64,000 nt of DNA, taken from contig JADJYE010000030.1 of NCBI GenBank assembly GCA_016719945.1, forward strand, positions 310,001 to 374,000. The letters are read 5' to 3'. The first letter of the stretch is position 1; every line of letters begins with the position of its first letter. Both the position numbers and the translations under genes were made by a program. The DNA is from Polyangiaceae bacterium. Lineage in GTDB: Bacteria > Myxococcota_A > Polyangia > Polyangiales > Polyangiaceae. Positions 46,469 to 54,519 of this stretch are shown piece by piece. The notes below the pieces were generated by a model. The model was not told the DNA's origin. It did not search any database and saw nothing but the letters and a program-made list of their open reading frames with translations.

Positions 46469-46770
46469 GGAGAGCGCTCCGGGGGCGGCGCGGGCGCGAT
46501 GCGCACCTCGAGCGGTGGCGCACCGACCAGATCGAAGGTGGCCGACGCGAGCGAGCCCCGGCCGCCGCTCGCGTCGCCTCGATCGAGCATGCGCTCGAAC
46601 AGCCTGTGCCTTGTGGTGCTTCGCTGCGTGAAGGGCACCACGTAGCGCACCGTGTACCCGAGCCAGTTGTCCTTCGCCATCAGCGTGATCAGTCGCTCGA
46701 CCCGCATGTTCTCGATCCGGTACTTTGAGCCGCGCTCGCCGAACAGGCCGTGCACGACGAAGGTCATGGT
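46465..46770 (-). pseudogene. C-terminal remnant of an MscS-type channel
   Basis: About 100 codons ending at 46465: KYRIENMRVERLITLMAKDN, WLGYTVRYVVPFTQRSTTRH, LASATFDLVGAPPLEVRIA. This matches the C-terminus of the channel at 60634 (KYRLEDAPVEPMVTMVANDN, WLELTLRYVVDY, LASATFELVNMPRL). The pore and TM parts are missing. Its upstream side is cut by the 586-bp element at 46781; with that removed the frame reaches a TAG after about 17 codons (MSRRRAARRQT...). The gene was therefore already truncated before the insertion. Its end overlaps the ATPase gene (GTGA), showing the original operon order channel then ATPase. Confidence 0.8.
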
Positions 46771-46780
46771 CTGCCGCCTC
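46771..46780. repeat. 10-bp target-site duplication (left copy)
   Basis: CTGCCGCCTC directly precedes the left inverted repeat of the 586-bp element; the identical right copy is 47367-47376. Confidence 0.92.
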
Positions 46781-47366
46781 GGTGTAGATCTGATCGTGAC
46801 GCGCATTCGGGCGGGAATTTGCGGAGAATTGGCGTGTTGAGGCGGGCATGAACAGCACCGCCAGCGTACACGCCGTGTCCCGTCGCCCCGAGCTGCGCCT
46901 GTTCGGAGCCACGGAAGGACGCCGTGCATTCCACGACCGCGTGCTCGACGGGATCCGAAAGTTCCTCGAGGATCACGCGATGGCTGGCAAGACGGGAGCC
47001 CGCGAGTTCTACGAGTTCGAGAAGGCGCTGCACGAGCGTCTGCGAGAGGCGGAGCGGGAGATCGTGGGCGACGTGATGGCGGCGTCGGACGTCGACGCTG
47101 ACGCCATCGAAGTCGAGGGACGGGTTTGCCGACGCGTGCTGCGGAGCCGGCAGACCTATATGACGGCGAGCGGGGAGGTCGTCGTGGAGCGGTGGCTCTA
47201 CAAGGACCGGGCCGATCCGACGGCGCATGCGCTCGCGGCGCTGGACCTGCGCCTCGGAATCGTCGAGGGATTCTGGACGCAGCGGGCCGCTGAGCAGGCC
47301 CCACGGCCGTGCGCGGCGCGGCCGCTCGGGAGGGGCGCCTGCGGGCGTCACGATGAGAACTACACC
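46781..47366 (+). mobile_element. Internally deleted ISKra4-type element, 586 bp
   Basis: Bounded by 24-bp imperfect terminal inverted repeats: GGTGTAGATCTGATCGTGAC at the left (46781-46804 in full) and the complement of GGTGTAGTTCTCATCGTGAC at the right (47343-47366), 21 of 24 positions matching. Perfect 10-bp target duplications flank it. It encodes only the start of an ISKra4-like transposase; the catalytic part, about 1 kb, has been lost by internal deletion, leaving both ends. It could be mobilised in trans by a complete relative. Confidence 0.9.
46848..47366 (+). pseudogene. Truncated ISKra4-family transposase (N-terminal part)
   Basis: The frame from ATG 46848 encodes REFYEFEKALHERLREAERE and then the ISKra4 core start YMTASGEVVVERWLYKDRAD with LDLRLGIVEGFWTQRAAEQA. 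It then runs into the right end of the element and stops at 47406-47408, just past its boundary. All DDE residues, which lie in the second half of these about 450-500-aa enzymes, are absent, so it is inactive by itself. Confidence 0.8.
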
Positions 47367-47408
47367 CTGCCGCCTCGCGGCGCGCCGTCTCGACATTGTC
47401 CCCGGTGA

Positions 47409-48077
47409 GCTCCTCTAGCGGCAGAGATAAACAGCGCGCGTGCGCGCGCGGTCCGAACCATAGCAGATGCGGACCGGCTCCTGTGCGCCTTAATCACGCG
47501 GGAGCTCGGCGTCTACTATCTCGTCGGGGCCTTCGTCGTAGGGCTCACCGCCGTGCGCCTGCGCAAGGACCTCCCGGAGCTGAGCTCGGAGAAGCTCCTC
47601 GGCGCCGTGGAACTCTTCGCGTCCTTCTTCATCCCGTTCTATTTCCTCAAGGCCGGACTTCATCTTCGCGCGGAGCACTTCACTTGGACGGCACTCGCGA
47701 TCGCCGCTGCGCTGCTCGTCGTCGTACTGCCCATCCGCATCCTGCGCGTCGCGTGGCATCGCAAGATCGCCCTCAACGAGCCTTGGAAGGTCGGCGCGCG
47801 CATCGGCACTGCTGTCATCCCGACGCTTGTATTCACGATCGTCATCGCCGAGATCCTCCAGGAGCGCTTCAATCTGAGTCCCGAGCTGTTCGGCGCCCTC
47901 ATCGTATTCACGATTGTGAACACGCTCTTTCCAGGGTTTGCGTTGCGGATGCCTGTGCCGGAGTTTGAGACCCCCGAAGTGCCCCGAACCCCGGATCCAC
48001 CTCCCGTTGCGGCCAAGCCGGTTGAGAGTCGGCGCCCGGATCCGGTTGCGACCACGGACCTTGGCCTCGGGGGCTGA
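47409..48077 (+). pseudogene. C-terminal half of a CPA-type cation/H+ antiporter
   Basis: About 205 residues after an opened 5' end: LCALITRELGVYYLVGAFVV, VELFASFFIPFYFLKAGLHL and WKVGARIGTAVIPTLVFTIV, then ERFNLSPELFGALIVFTIVN. These are the last helices of a CPA2-type (KefB/NhaP-like) Na+(K+)/H+ antiporter, including the FFxPFYFLxAGL helix. Around 200 N-terminal residues are gone. The first possible start is GTG 47553, too late for function. The gene was divergent from the mscS remnant; both lack their 5' ends, so a deletion took out the region between them, and its junction probably lies at 47377-47463. Confidence 0.85.
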
Positions 48078-48081
48078 CGGC

Positions 48082-49077
48082 TCACGCGCGAGCAAGCGGG
48101 GCGACCGCGAGCGGCCCGACGTCGTCCAGGGGTGTCACGAGTACCGAACGCTTCGCACGGTTGACGACCTGCGCCGCGACGCTGCCCGTCACGAGCCGAT
48201 CAAACCAGCTGCGCCGTCGTGTGCCGACGACGACCAGGTCCGCGTCGTGCCTGCGTGCCTCCCCAAGGATGGCGTCGACGGGGTTCACTTCGTTGCGGAT
48301 GACCGCGCTCGCGTCGACGGGCAGGCTCTCCGAGATCTGCGAGAGACGCGCCGACCGCGCTTCGCGGACAGGGCCACCGGGCAGAACCATCATGGGCCAC
48401 GCGTCGCCGATGCCACCGACGAACGACACAGGATTGACGTTGTGGAGCGCGATCACGGGCGCATCGAGCTGCTGGCCGAGCTGCGCGGCACGACGAAGCA
48501 CCGGGTAGCCCTCGCTCTCGAGGTCCGTCGCCGCAACGATGGTTTCATCGTGCGTCGCTTCGCGCGCCACCAGAACGGGGACTCCGGACGTGGAGGCGAG
48601 GGATGTCACGGTGCGCCCCATTCGCCCTTCGCGTGGCGGCACGATGATCAGGACCGCATCGAGCTCCGCGGCCTGGCCCGCAACATGCTCGACGAAGTTC
48701 CCATGCGCGATCGAGAACCGCTCGACCGCCGCTTCGTCATCTCCTAAGGTTAGGCAGGACGCGAGCCACTCTCTGGTGGAGCGATTCGCCTGGAGCGTAC
48801 GCTCGACCGTTCGGACCGCGTCCCTGACGTTGTTCTGCGGGAAGAGCGCGTTCACGCGGGCGAGCTCGGGCAACACGCGCATGACGTGAAGTTCGGCGTC
48901 CAGCACCCGAGAGAGGGCGAGCGCGCGAAGCAGGCTCGCCGTCGGGCGTCCCTCTTCGAAGAGTGCGAAGAGGACGGCCGGGCGCACGGCAGTGGGAGCG
49001 ACCAGTGCAGCGGCTCGGGGCGTTCGAGGGAAGTCGCTCGATCGAGCGACGGCAAGGTTGGTAGCGAAGTTCTTCAT
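48082..49077 (-). CDS. Tandem universal stress (UspA) domain protein
   Basis: A 331-aa protein with two Usp-like halves. N-half: AVLFALFEEGRPTASLLRAL and DAVLIIVPPREGRMGRTVTS with LASTSGVPVLVAREA. C-half: ETIVAATDLESEGYPVLRRA, ADLVVVGTRRRSWFDRLVTG (the ATP-binding G-x(2)-G-x(9)-GS pattern, ending VTGSVAAQVVNRAKRSVLV). USPs bind ATP and act in stress survival. ATG 49077 overlaps the stop of the HPF-like gene upstream (ATGA), so they are translationally coupled. Confidence 0.93.
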   Translation of the reverse strand: MKNFATNLAVARSSDFPRTPRAAALVAPTAVRPAVLFALFEEGRPTASLLRALALSRVLDAELHVMRVLPELARVNALFPQNNVRDAVRTVERTLQANRSTREWLASCLTLGDDEAAVERFSIAHGNFVEHVAGQAAELDAVLIIVPPREGRMGRTVTSLASTSGVPVLVAREATHDETIVAATDLESEGYPVLRRAAQLGQQLDAPVIALHNVNPVSFVGGIGDAWPMMVLPGGPVREARSARLSQISESLPVDASAVIRNEVNPVDAILGEARRHDADLVVVGTRRRSWFDRLVTGSVAAQVVNRAKRSVLVTPLDDVGPLAVAPLARA

Positions 49078-49430
49078 GACAGCTCCTTTCGGGAGGTAGA
49101 GGTTGATGACGAGCGCCGGTCGTCGGCGCGGCGGCGGCGCGAACGCCGCGTGCTCCAGCGGCGACGCAAAGCGCGGTTCAGGCTGTCTGCGACGGCGTGG
49201 ATCGCTTCATTGCCCGAGGCGGCATGCGCCTCCATGACAACGGTGGGCCCATTCCCGCACCACACGCGCACGCGGCAGGCGGCCTCGTGCGTCCCGGCGG
49301 GAAGAAGGCGAACTCGAACCCGGCGGACACGCGCGTCGAAGCGATCGAGCGCCGCTCCGAAGGCGCGGGCGACCTCGAGATCGAGCTGCTCTGCGTTGGT
49401 GAGGCCAAGGTTTCTGGTTTCAATCTGCAT
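49074..49430 (-). CDS. HPF-like ribosome-associated protein with Arg-rich tail
   Basis: A 118-aa protein with a well-placed AAGGAG ahead of ATG 49430. The S30AE/HPF-like fold is seen in MQIETRNLGLTNAEQLDLEV, VRRVRVRLLPAGTHEAACRV and AIHAVADSLNRALRRRWSTR. The C-terminus is a very basic tail (RRSRRRRADDRRSSSTSTSR), unusual for hibernation factors and perhaps rRNA-binding. It is the first gene of a unit with the tandem-Usp gene and divergent from nhaR; the 97-base gap between them should hold promoters for both. Confidence 0.72.
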   Translation of the reverse strand: MQIETRNLGLTNAEQLDLEVARAFGAALDRFDARVRRVRVRLLPAGTHEAACRVRVWCGNGPTVVMEAHAASGNEAIHAVADSLNRALRRRWSTRRSRRRRADDRRSSSTSTSRKELS

Positions 49431-49527
49431 TGTTGTTCTCCTTTCTTTCTTGAGTATCGCCGACACTCGCGTTGTGCGGAAGAGCGAAAGGTTGACATCA
49501 TCGGTCGCTTGGAGCGACAAGCACTCG

Positions 49528-50449
49528 ATGGAGTGGCTCAACTACCACCACCTCTACTACTTCTCGGTGATCGCGCAGGAAGGTGGCGTCGCCCCGGCGG
49601 CTCGAAAGCTCCGCCTCACGCACTCGACGTTGAGCCCAGCTACGCGCCCTCGAAGACCACTTCGGCGCTCCCCTCTTCGAGAGGCGTGGCAAACGCCTCG
49701 TGCTCACCTCCTTCGGCGCCGATGCCGCTGGCTACGCCGCCGACATCTTCCGGCTCGGGCAGGAGCTGAACGATGTTGCACGCGGCCGTGGCGGGAGCAG
49801 CCGCAACGCGGCCCGCGTTGGCGTGGTGCCCGGCATCCCGAAGACGCTTGCCCACACCTTGCTTGGACCCGCGCTCGATCGCGAGGGCGAAGCGGTCCAC
49901 CTCCGCCAGGACAGTTCCGCCTCGCTGCTCGAAGGCCTGGCCGGAGGTCGTCTGCACCTGGTCCTCATGAACGACGTCCCGACGCCGCCGGTCGGCGCGA
50001 AGCTGCACGTACACACCCTCGGGGAGACGGACATCCTGCTCTTTGCCCGAGCTGCGCTCGTGCGCCGAGGACGGTCCGACTTCCCGGCGAGTCTGTCGAC
50101 CGTGCCGCTCGTGCTCCCACCGCCGGGGGCTCCGCTCCGGCGGAAGCTCGACGCCTGGTTCGCGAAGCACAAGATCGCCCCCGTGGTCAAAGCGGAGGTC
50201 GACGACTCCGGCCTTCTCCGCGCCCTTGGTGCGGCCGGGCCCGGCGCCTTCCCGGTTCGGTCAGCGCTCCGGTCCGAAGTAGAGGATCTCCGGGACCTTC
50301 AGGAATTGGGCCCTTGCGAGGGCGTTCGCGAGTCGTACTACGCGGTGACGACCGAGCGGCGCGTGCGGCACCCCGGCGTCGCGGCCATCATCGACGCCGC
50401 CCGCGCCGGTCTGAATGCTTCGGGCCGGAAGGGCCGGAAGCGCCCGTGA
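49528..50449 (+). CDS. LysR-type regulator, NhaR-like, frameshifted
   Basis: Starts MEWLNYHHLYYFSVIAQEGG (NhaR-type winged helix, with NYHHLYYF), then near 49637 one base is missing in TTGAGCCCAGCTACG. The frame after it gives LRALEDHFGAPLFERRGKRL, LTSFGADAAGYAADIFRLGQ and a complete effector domain ending AAIIDAARAGLNASGRK. NhaR senses Na+ and activates the nhaA antiporter and osmC in enterobacteria. Here it is divergent from the HPF/Usp pair and close to a truncated cation/H+ antiporter, consistent with a Na+/pH role. Repaired length is about 307 aa. Confidence 0.83.
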
Positions 50450-51272
50450 TGCGCGCCTTCTTGCGCCGTCGCTTCTGTCGATACATGGCAGCATCAGCTC
50501 GGGCGAGCGCTGCCCCGGCAGTGTCGTCCCGGCTCAGTTCTGTCACGCCGAACGAGAACGAGACGCCCTCCCGAGCGCAGTCTCGTTCGAAGGCAGTCCG
50601 AAGCCTGAGCACAATCTGCCGAGCAGTACGCGGCTCGACGCCCAGCAGCGCCAGCGCGAATTCGTCACCACCGAGTCGGCCCACCAGGTCGCCCTTGCGG
50701 AGAGCGGCGTCGGCCGCGCGCGCGAATCGACGCAGCGTCGCGTCACCTGCTGCGTGCCCAAGACGATCGTTCGCCTGCTTGAAGCCATCGAGATCGATGA
50801 ACACGAGGCTGCCGCTGACGAACGGCGAAGCGTTGAGCTCGCGAGCGAGCGCGACTTCGAAGTATGCCTTTCTGGGAAGCCCCGTGAGGGCGTCGCGCTT
50901 TCCCTCGTCGGCAACGCGGGCGAGGGCGGCGCGGGAGACGACCACTGGCCGAATCGGTCGATCCTTCTCGTCCAGCAGGTAGAGCCAGTCGATGGCTGTT
51001 GCGCGGAGGGGCAAGGGCCGACCCACGCTCGCGCTGAGCTTCTTCCGGTGCGAGAGGATCTCTCGCCAGAGGGCACGCGCATCGCGCTCGGTCATAGGCT
51101 CTCCAACCCCTACGAGAGCGCGGAGCAGGTACCAATAAGGGCTCGCTGCCGTGCGACGGGCCTCCGCCTCGAGGCGCCGCAGGTCCGCATCGCTGCGCGT
51201 GAAGCGGAAGGGATCGCGCTCCAGCAGGTCGTCGACGCCCAGCGTGACAGCACCCCTCGTTCGCCGCTTCAT
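50388..51272 (-). CDS. Diguanylate cyclase (GGDEF protein)
   Basis: A 294-aa protein. The catalytic signature is DLVGRLGGDEFALALLG with GGDEF intact, preceded by RKGD, an I-site RxxD with the correct five-residue spacing. Other GGDEF elements: DALTGLPRKAYFEVALAREL and SLVFIDLDGFKQANDRLGHA, and GVSFSFGVTELSRD. So it should make c-di-GMP with product inhibition. The N-terminal 120 residues are a helical sensor-like part without transmembrane helices. Its 3' end overlaps nhaR (convergent) by 62 bases. Its start overlaps the stop of the interrupted gene upstream (ATGCATGA context), so both were co-transcribed. Confidence 0.92.
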   Translation of the reverse strand: MKRRTRGAVTLGVDDLLERDPFRFTRSDADLRRLEAEARRTAASPYWYLLRALVGVGEPMTERDARALWREILSHRKKLSASVGRPLPLRATAIDWLYLLDEKDRPIRPVVVSRAALARVADEGKRDALTGLPRKAYFEVALARELNASPFVSGSLVFIDLDGFKQANDRLGHAAGDATLRRFARAADAALRKGDLVGRLGGDEFALALLGVEPRTARQIVLRLRTAFERDCAREGVSFSFGVTELSRDDTAGAALARADAAMYRQKRRRKKARITGASGPSGPKHSDRRGRRR

Positions 51273-51721
51273 GCATGCTCCCCCATTGATGTCATCGCGC
51301 TCGCGAGCCGCAACACGGGCAGCGGCTCCCATGCCACCCATGCGCCAGCGCCGGGCCTCCGCTCCTCGAGCTCATCGAGGCGCAGCTGATCGTAGAACGG
51401 CCCGATGTCCACGAGATCGTCGCTTCGAAGCGCGCGGAGGATCTCCTCGCTCCGGGCGAGCTCCAGCGGCGCATTCTCGCCAACCAGCGCCAACGCCATC
51501 TTGACCGCGGCCGCGTAGAGGCCGAGCGTGTCGACGCTCAGGAAGAAACGCGACCCTCGGTCAGAGTGGACAGGGGAGAACATGATGCCGTGGGGGTGGT
51601 GGGGGTGCGCAAACACGATCTCCCATGGATGGCAGCCCTGCCAGGTGCGGGAGTCGAACCACTTCTCGAACGCGCACGGGTCGGTCCCGGGCAGGTCGAG
51701 CATTCCGCCGTGGCGACCATC
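51269..51721 (-). pseudogene. Last third of an unknown gene split by two IS elements (part 3 of 3)
   Basis: This frame ends at 51269. It carries NADGRHGGMLDLPGTDPCAF, EKWFDSRTWQGCHPWEIVFA and HPHHPHGIMFSPVHSDRGSR, then LDELEERRPGAGAWVAWEPL. The frame continues into the left end of the ISKra4-type IS. In the IS-free sequence it joins the frame at 53397-53591 in phase. See the findings for the full reconstruction. No known domain recognised; the His-rich HPHHPHG cluster could bind a metal. Confidence 0.8.
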
Positions 51722-51726
51722 AGCGT
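51720..51726. repeat. 7-bp target-site duplication (left copy)
   Basis: TCAGCGT precedes the left end of the ISKra4-type IS; the identical right copy is 53395-53401. Neighbouring bases also match, so 7-9 bp is the safe range. Confidence 0.9.
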
Positions 51727-53394
51727 TGGGTGCAGGTCCCAGTGTGCACGCATGTTGGTCGCAGAATTGGCCTGATTCGGGGGTGAAGCGGATAGGCGGG
51801 GACGCTCGTCCTGATGATAATCGCGGTTGCGAAGCGACAACCATCACCAGGGAGCGACCCCAATGGCGAGTATCCAGCAATCGTGGGACGAAGTCGACCG
51901 TCGAGTCCGTGAGGTCCGACGTACCGTCGAGCGCGCGACCAGCGCAGAGGAGGCGGAGGGGGCGGCGTGGGCCGGTCTGCTGGCGCTGGGGCAGCTTCTG
52001 ATGGGGGCGTACTTCGACCAGCGTGCGTCGGCGTGGATGACGGGCAAGCGGTACTCGCACGCGGACCGCCGCTACGAGATCGTGGGGGCGGAGGGCGTCG
52101 AGATTGGAACGCGTTTCGGGAAGGTCGCGGTGGCGCGTCCGGTCGGTCGGCTGGTCGGCGCACCGCGGGCGTCGCGAGACCTACCCTTCGATCGTGAGGT
52201 CGGGCTGGCAGGCGGCTTCACGTTGCCCGTGGTGACGCTGGTGGCGCGGCTCACCGCCCTGATGGCGTTCGCGGCGTCCCGGGAGTTGATGAAGAGCCTG
52301 CTCGCGTGGGCGCCCAGCTCGCGATCGGTGCTGAGGATCGTGGACGCCGTCGGCGCGCAGGCGCGGCCGTTCCTGGAGCAAGCGCCCCCGCCCGACGAAG
52401 ACGGTGAGGTCCTCGTGATCACGGTCGACGGCAAGGGTGCGCCGGCGATCTCCAGCCGCGAGTACGCGCGTCGCGCCGTTCCGCACGGGACTCGCGACGT
52501 GAACCGTCGGCATGCGCGACGCAAGAAGCGGCAGGAGCATCCCCGCAAGCGGCGCGGACCGGGGAAGAAGTCGAAGAACGCCAAGATGGCTGCCGTCGGC
52601 GTGCTCTACACGCTGCGACGAGCGGCCGACGGTCGCTTGGAGGGCCCGGCGAACAAGCGGACGTACGCGACGTTCGTGAGCTATCGCGCGCTCTTCGAAT
52701 GGATCCACGCCGAGGCGCGGCGGCGAGGCTACGGGACCAAGAAGTTCAAGAAGGTGTTGTTCATCGCGGACGGCGCCGAGGTTCTCTGGTCGCTGCAGCA
52801 GGAGTTCTTCCCCGACGCCGACGTCTGTCTCGATTGGTTCCACGTCGTCGAGAAGCTCTGGAAAGCCGGCAAGGCGATCTGCCGCGGCACTCGGCGCGAG
52901 CGCCAGCACCTTGAGGCGTGGGTCGCCGAGCAGAAGCGCAGCCTTCGGCATGGCAAGCACGCCGAGGTCGCCGCGGTCATCGAGGCAGCGCTCGAAGCGA
53001 CCCCCGTCACCGGCCCCGGCAACAAGTACCGGCGAGAAGTGCTCGCCGAGGTCGCGGCGCACCTCCGCAAGAACGCCGCTCGGCTGGAGTACTCGCGCTT
53101 GCGCCGACAGGACCTCGACATCTCCAGCGGAATCATCGAGGGGGCGGTACGTCACCTCGTCGGTGTCCGGCTCGACGGCCCCGGCATGCGGTGGAGTCGC
53201 GATCGCGCCGAGGCCGTCCTCCAGCTCCGCTGCGTCCTCATCAATGGCCTCTGGGGTGACTTCGAGCAATTCCTCGGTGCCCGTCGGGTGCGTCTCGCGG
53301 CTCAACCTGTACCGACCCGGACGCATGACGCCGTGCTCAAGAAAGCCGCGTAGTGATCATGAAACCATTGGATGCACAGTGGGATCTGCACCCA
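51727..53394 (+). mobile_element. Complete ISKra4-type insertion sequence, 1,668 bp
   Basis: Terminal inverted repeats: left TGGGTGCAGGTCCCAGTGTG (51727-51748 in full), right the complement of TGGGTGCAGATCCCACTGTG (53373-53394), 20 of 22 bases matching. It encodes one transposase of 496 aa. Matching target duplications flank it, so the insertion is recent enough to be unscarred. It sits in the unknown gene whose halves lie at 51269-51721 and 53397-53591. Confidence 0.95.
51863..53353 (+). CDS. ISKra4-family transposase
   Basis: A 496-aa transposase from ATG 51863 (AGGGAGCG just upstream). The catalytic core includes VLVITVDGKGAPAISSREYA (first Asp), KKVLFIADGAEVLWSLQQEF, PDADVCLDWFHVVEKLWKAG (second Asp region) and ISSGIIEGAVRHLVGVRLDG with the Glu and the conserved PGMRWS. 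The ISKra4 assignment comes from the DWFH and IEGxxRHLV patterns. The frame is unbroken, so the enzyme could be active. Confidence 0.9.
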   Translation: MASIQQSWDEVDRRVREVRRTVERATSAEEAEGAAWAGLLALGQLLMGAYFDQRASAWMTGKRYSHADRRYEIVGAEGVEIGTRFGKVAVARPVGRLVGAPRASRDLPFDREVGLAGGFTLPVVTLVARLTALMAFAASRELMKSLLAWAPSSRSVLRIVDAVGAQARPFLEQAPPPDEDGEVLVITVDGKGAPAISSREYARRAVPHGTRDVNRRHARRKKRQEHPRKRRGPGKKSKNAKMAAVGVLYTLRRAADGRLEGPANKRTYATFVSYRALFEWIHAEARRRGYGTKKFKKVLFIADGAEVLWSLQQEFFPDADVCLDWFHVVEKLWKAGKAICRGTRRERQHLEAWVAEQKRSLRHGKHAEVAAVIEAALEATPVTGPGNKYRREVLAEVAAHLRKNAARLEYSRLRRQDLDISSGIIEGAVRHLVGVRLDGPGMRWSRDRAEAVLQLRCVLINGLWGDFEQFLGARRVRLAAQPVPTRTHDAVLKKAA

Positions 53395-53396
53395 TC

Positions 53397-53591
53397 AGCG
53401 TTCCGCGCGTACTTCTCGCGCGGTGCGAGTTCGCGAAGCTCAGGGAAGACCGCGTCGTACGCAACGTCGGCGAGAGCGAGGTAGCGGTTGGCGCTGAGCG
53501 TCGTCAATGCGGGCCGCGCGCTCGACTGCCCGAGGGCGCGCTCTACGCTGGTGACTGCTGACCGACTCAGCGGGGCGCGGGTGCCCTTCGG
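53397..53591 (-). pseudogene. Middle third of the unknown split gene (part 2 of 3)
   Basis: Sixty-five codons between the two IS insertions: PKGTRAPLSRSAVTSVERAL, TLSANRYLALADVAYDAVFP and ELRELAPREKYARNA. At its right end the frame matches the left fragment through ACC TGG C shared in the duplicated GCCAGG, and at its left end it matches part 3 through AAC GCT GAT in the duplicated TCAGCGT. Both junctions are in phase. Confidence 0.85.
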
Positions 53592-53596
53592 CCAGG
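53591..53596. repeat. 6-bp target-site duplication of the IS21-type element (left copy)
   Basis: GCCAGG precedes the IS21-type left end TGTCAGCG; the identical copy is 56891-56896 directly after the right end. Confidence 0.9.
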
Positions 53597-53653
53597 TGTC
53601 AGCGGGCATCGAGAAGCGCGGGAATCTGAGCCGGCCGAGCTGACGGCGTAGTT

Positions 53654-53675
53654 GGCCCCGCTGACGGGCGGGGCC
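53654..53675. other. Hairpin inside the left end of the IS21-type element
   Basis: Inverted repeat GGCCCCGC / GCGGGGCC around TGACGG. No T-run follows on the plus strand. It may be a transcription barrier that keeps outside promoters from reading istA. Confidence 0.45.
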
Positions 53676-53745
53676 GACGATCGCGGCAAGCCCACCAAAA
53701 AAGTAGGGCCCGGAGTCACTACCTCCGAGCCCCGGGTCGCCGCGA

Positions 53746-53994
53746 GTGGACGCGTTCGACGTGAGCGTTGTCGCACGAGTTCCTCGCGGTGGCCGAATTC
53801 CCGGCGGGCACTCGCCAGTGGACGATCTCCGACAGATCCAGTGCGTCGTCGACGCTTGCCGGCGCCTCTTTCACCTCTGCCGAGACTGCGACCGGGGACA
53901 CATCTACTGCGTCGATGGTCGCCATGACGACGAGCGCCTCGCCCGTCGCCGCGCGCTCAAGCGCGTCCACTGGCGAAGCCAGGGGCGAAGGTGA
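53746..53994 (+). CDS. Zinc-ribbon-like accessory protein of the IS21-type element
   Basis: An 82-aa frame with the Cys pattern DACRRLFHLCRDCDRGHIYC followed by VDGRHDDERLARRRALKRVH. The CxxLFxLCRxCDRGxxYC pattern recurs in small genes next to IS21-like transposases in Proteobacteria and Myxococcota; this is recalled from general familiarity. The distal Cys (usually CRxxAR) is partly altered, and the C-terminus is short. It could be a DNA-binding helper; its frame is not certain. Confidence 0.5.
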   Translation: MDAFDVSVVARVPRGGRIPGGHSPVDDLRQIQCVVDACRRLFHLCRDCDRGHIYCVDGRHDDERLARRRALKRVHWRSQGRR

Positions 53995-54147
53995 AGACCT
54001 CGAAGCGCACGAGCAGATGGCGGGCGCGTCGACGACAAATAGAAACGGACATACGTCGCCGAGAAGTTGCCCTCGCGTCGATCGTCTCCGCCGCGGAGCG
54101 CTCCGCCGTCGCCGTGACGGTCGAGTCGCCACGCGAGGAGATCACCA

Positions 54148-54519
54148 ATGGATTCGATCTGGATGGGAATCGCGCCGGGCTCGCTGACGACGCGCGTCGT
54201 CGCGATGGCGGGACCGGGCGAAACGATACTGAAGGCCCAGCTTGCGACGGAGCCCAAGCACCCCCGCGCGCTCGCGACGCTGCTCGAGGCGATTGCGCTT
54301 TGGCAGGGGCAGCCGGTCCGCGCTGCGCTCTGTGCCGACGCGTGGGGACTTTCGTGCGACTCCAACCTCTGTCGCGAGGCGTTCCTGGACCACGGCGGCG
54401 CTCTCTACAGCGTCGCCTGGGTCCACGCCGGCGCGCACCGCCGCCGACGGCCTCGCCTCGACGGCCTCGGTAGCTTTCGCGATCTCGAGCGACTCGTCAT
54501 CTCGGAGGTGGCCCGATGA
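54148..54519 (+). CDS. Transposon-associated hypothetical protein upstream of istA
   Basis: A 123-aa protein from ATG 54148: MDSIWMGIAPGSLTTRVVAM, ALATLLEAIALWQGQPVRAA and LDGLGSFRDLERLVISEVAR. The beginning resembles an actin-like ATPase start (DxGxxxT), but no full domain was seen. Its stop overlaps the istA start (ATGA), so the two are coupled. Similar genes accompany IS21-like elements in related genomes, by my recollection. Confidence 0.72.
   Translation: MDSIWMGIAPGSLTTRVVAMAGPGETILKAQLATEPKHPRALATLLEAIALWQGQPVRAALCADAWGLSCDSNLCREAFLDHGGALYSVAWVHAGAHRRRRPRLDGLGSFRDLERLVISEVAR

Noticed and set aside
49431..49527. LysR T-N11-A operator between the HPF-like gene and nhaR
   Set aside because: An operator is expected here, but I saw no convincing interrupted palindrome; TTGACA at about 49493 lacks a matching -10.
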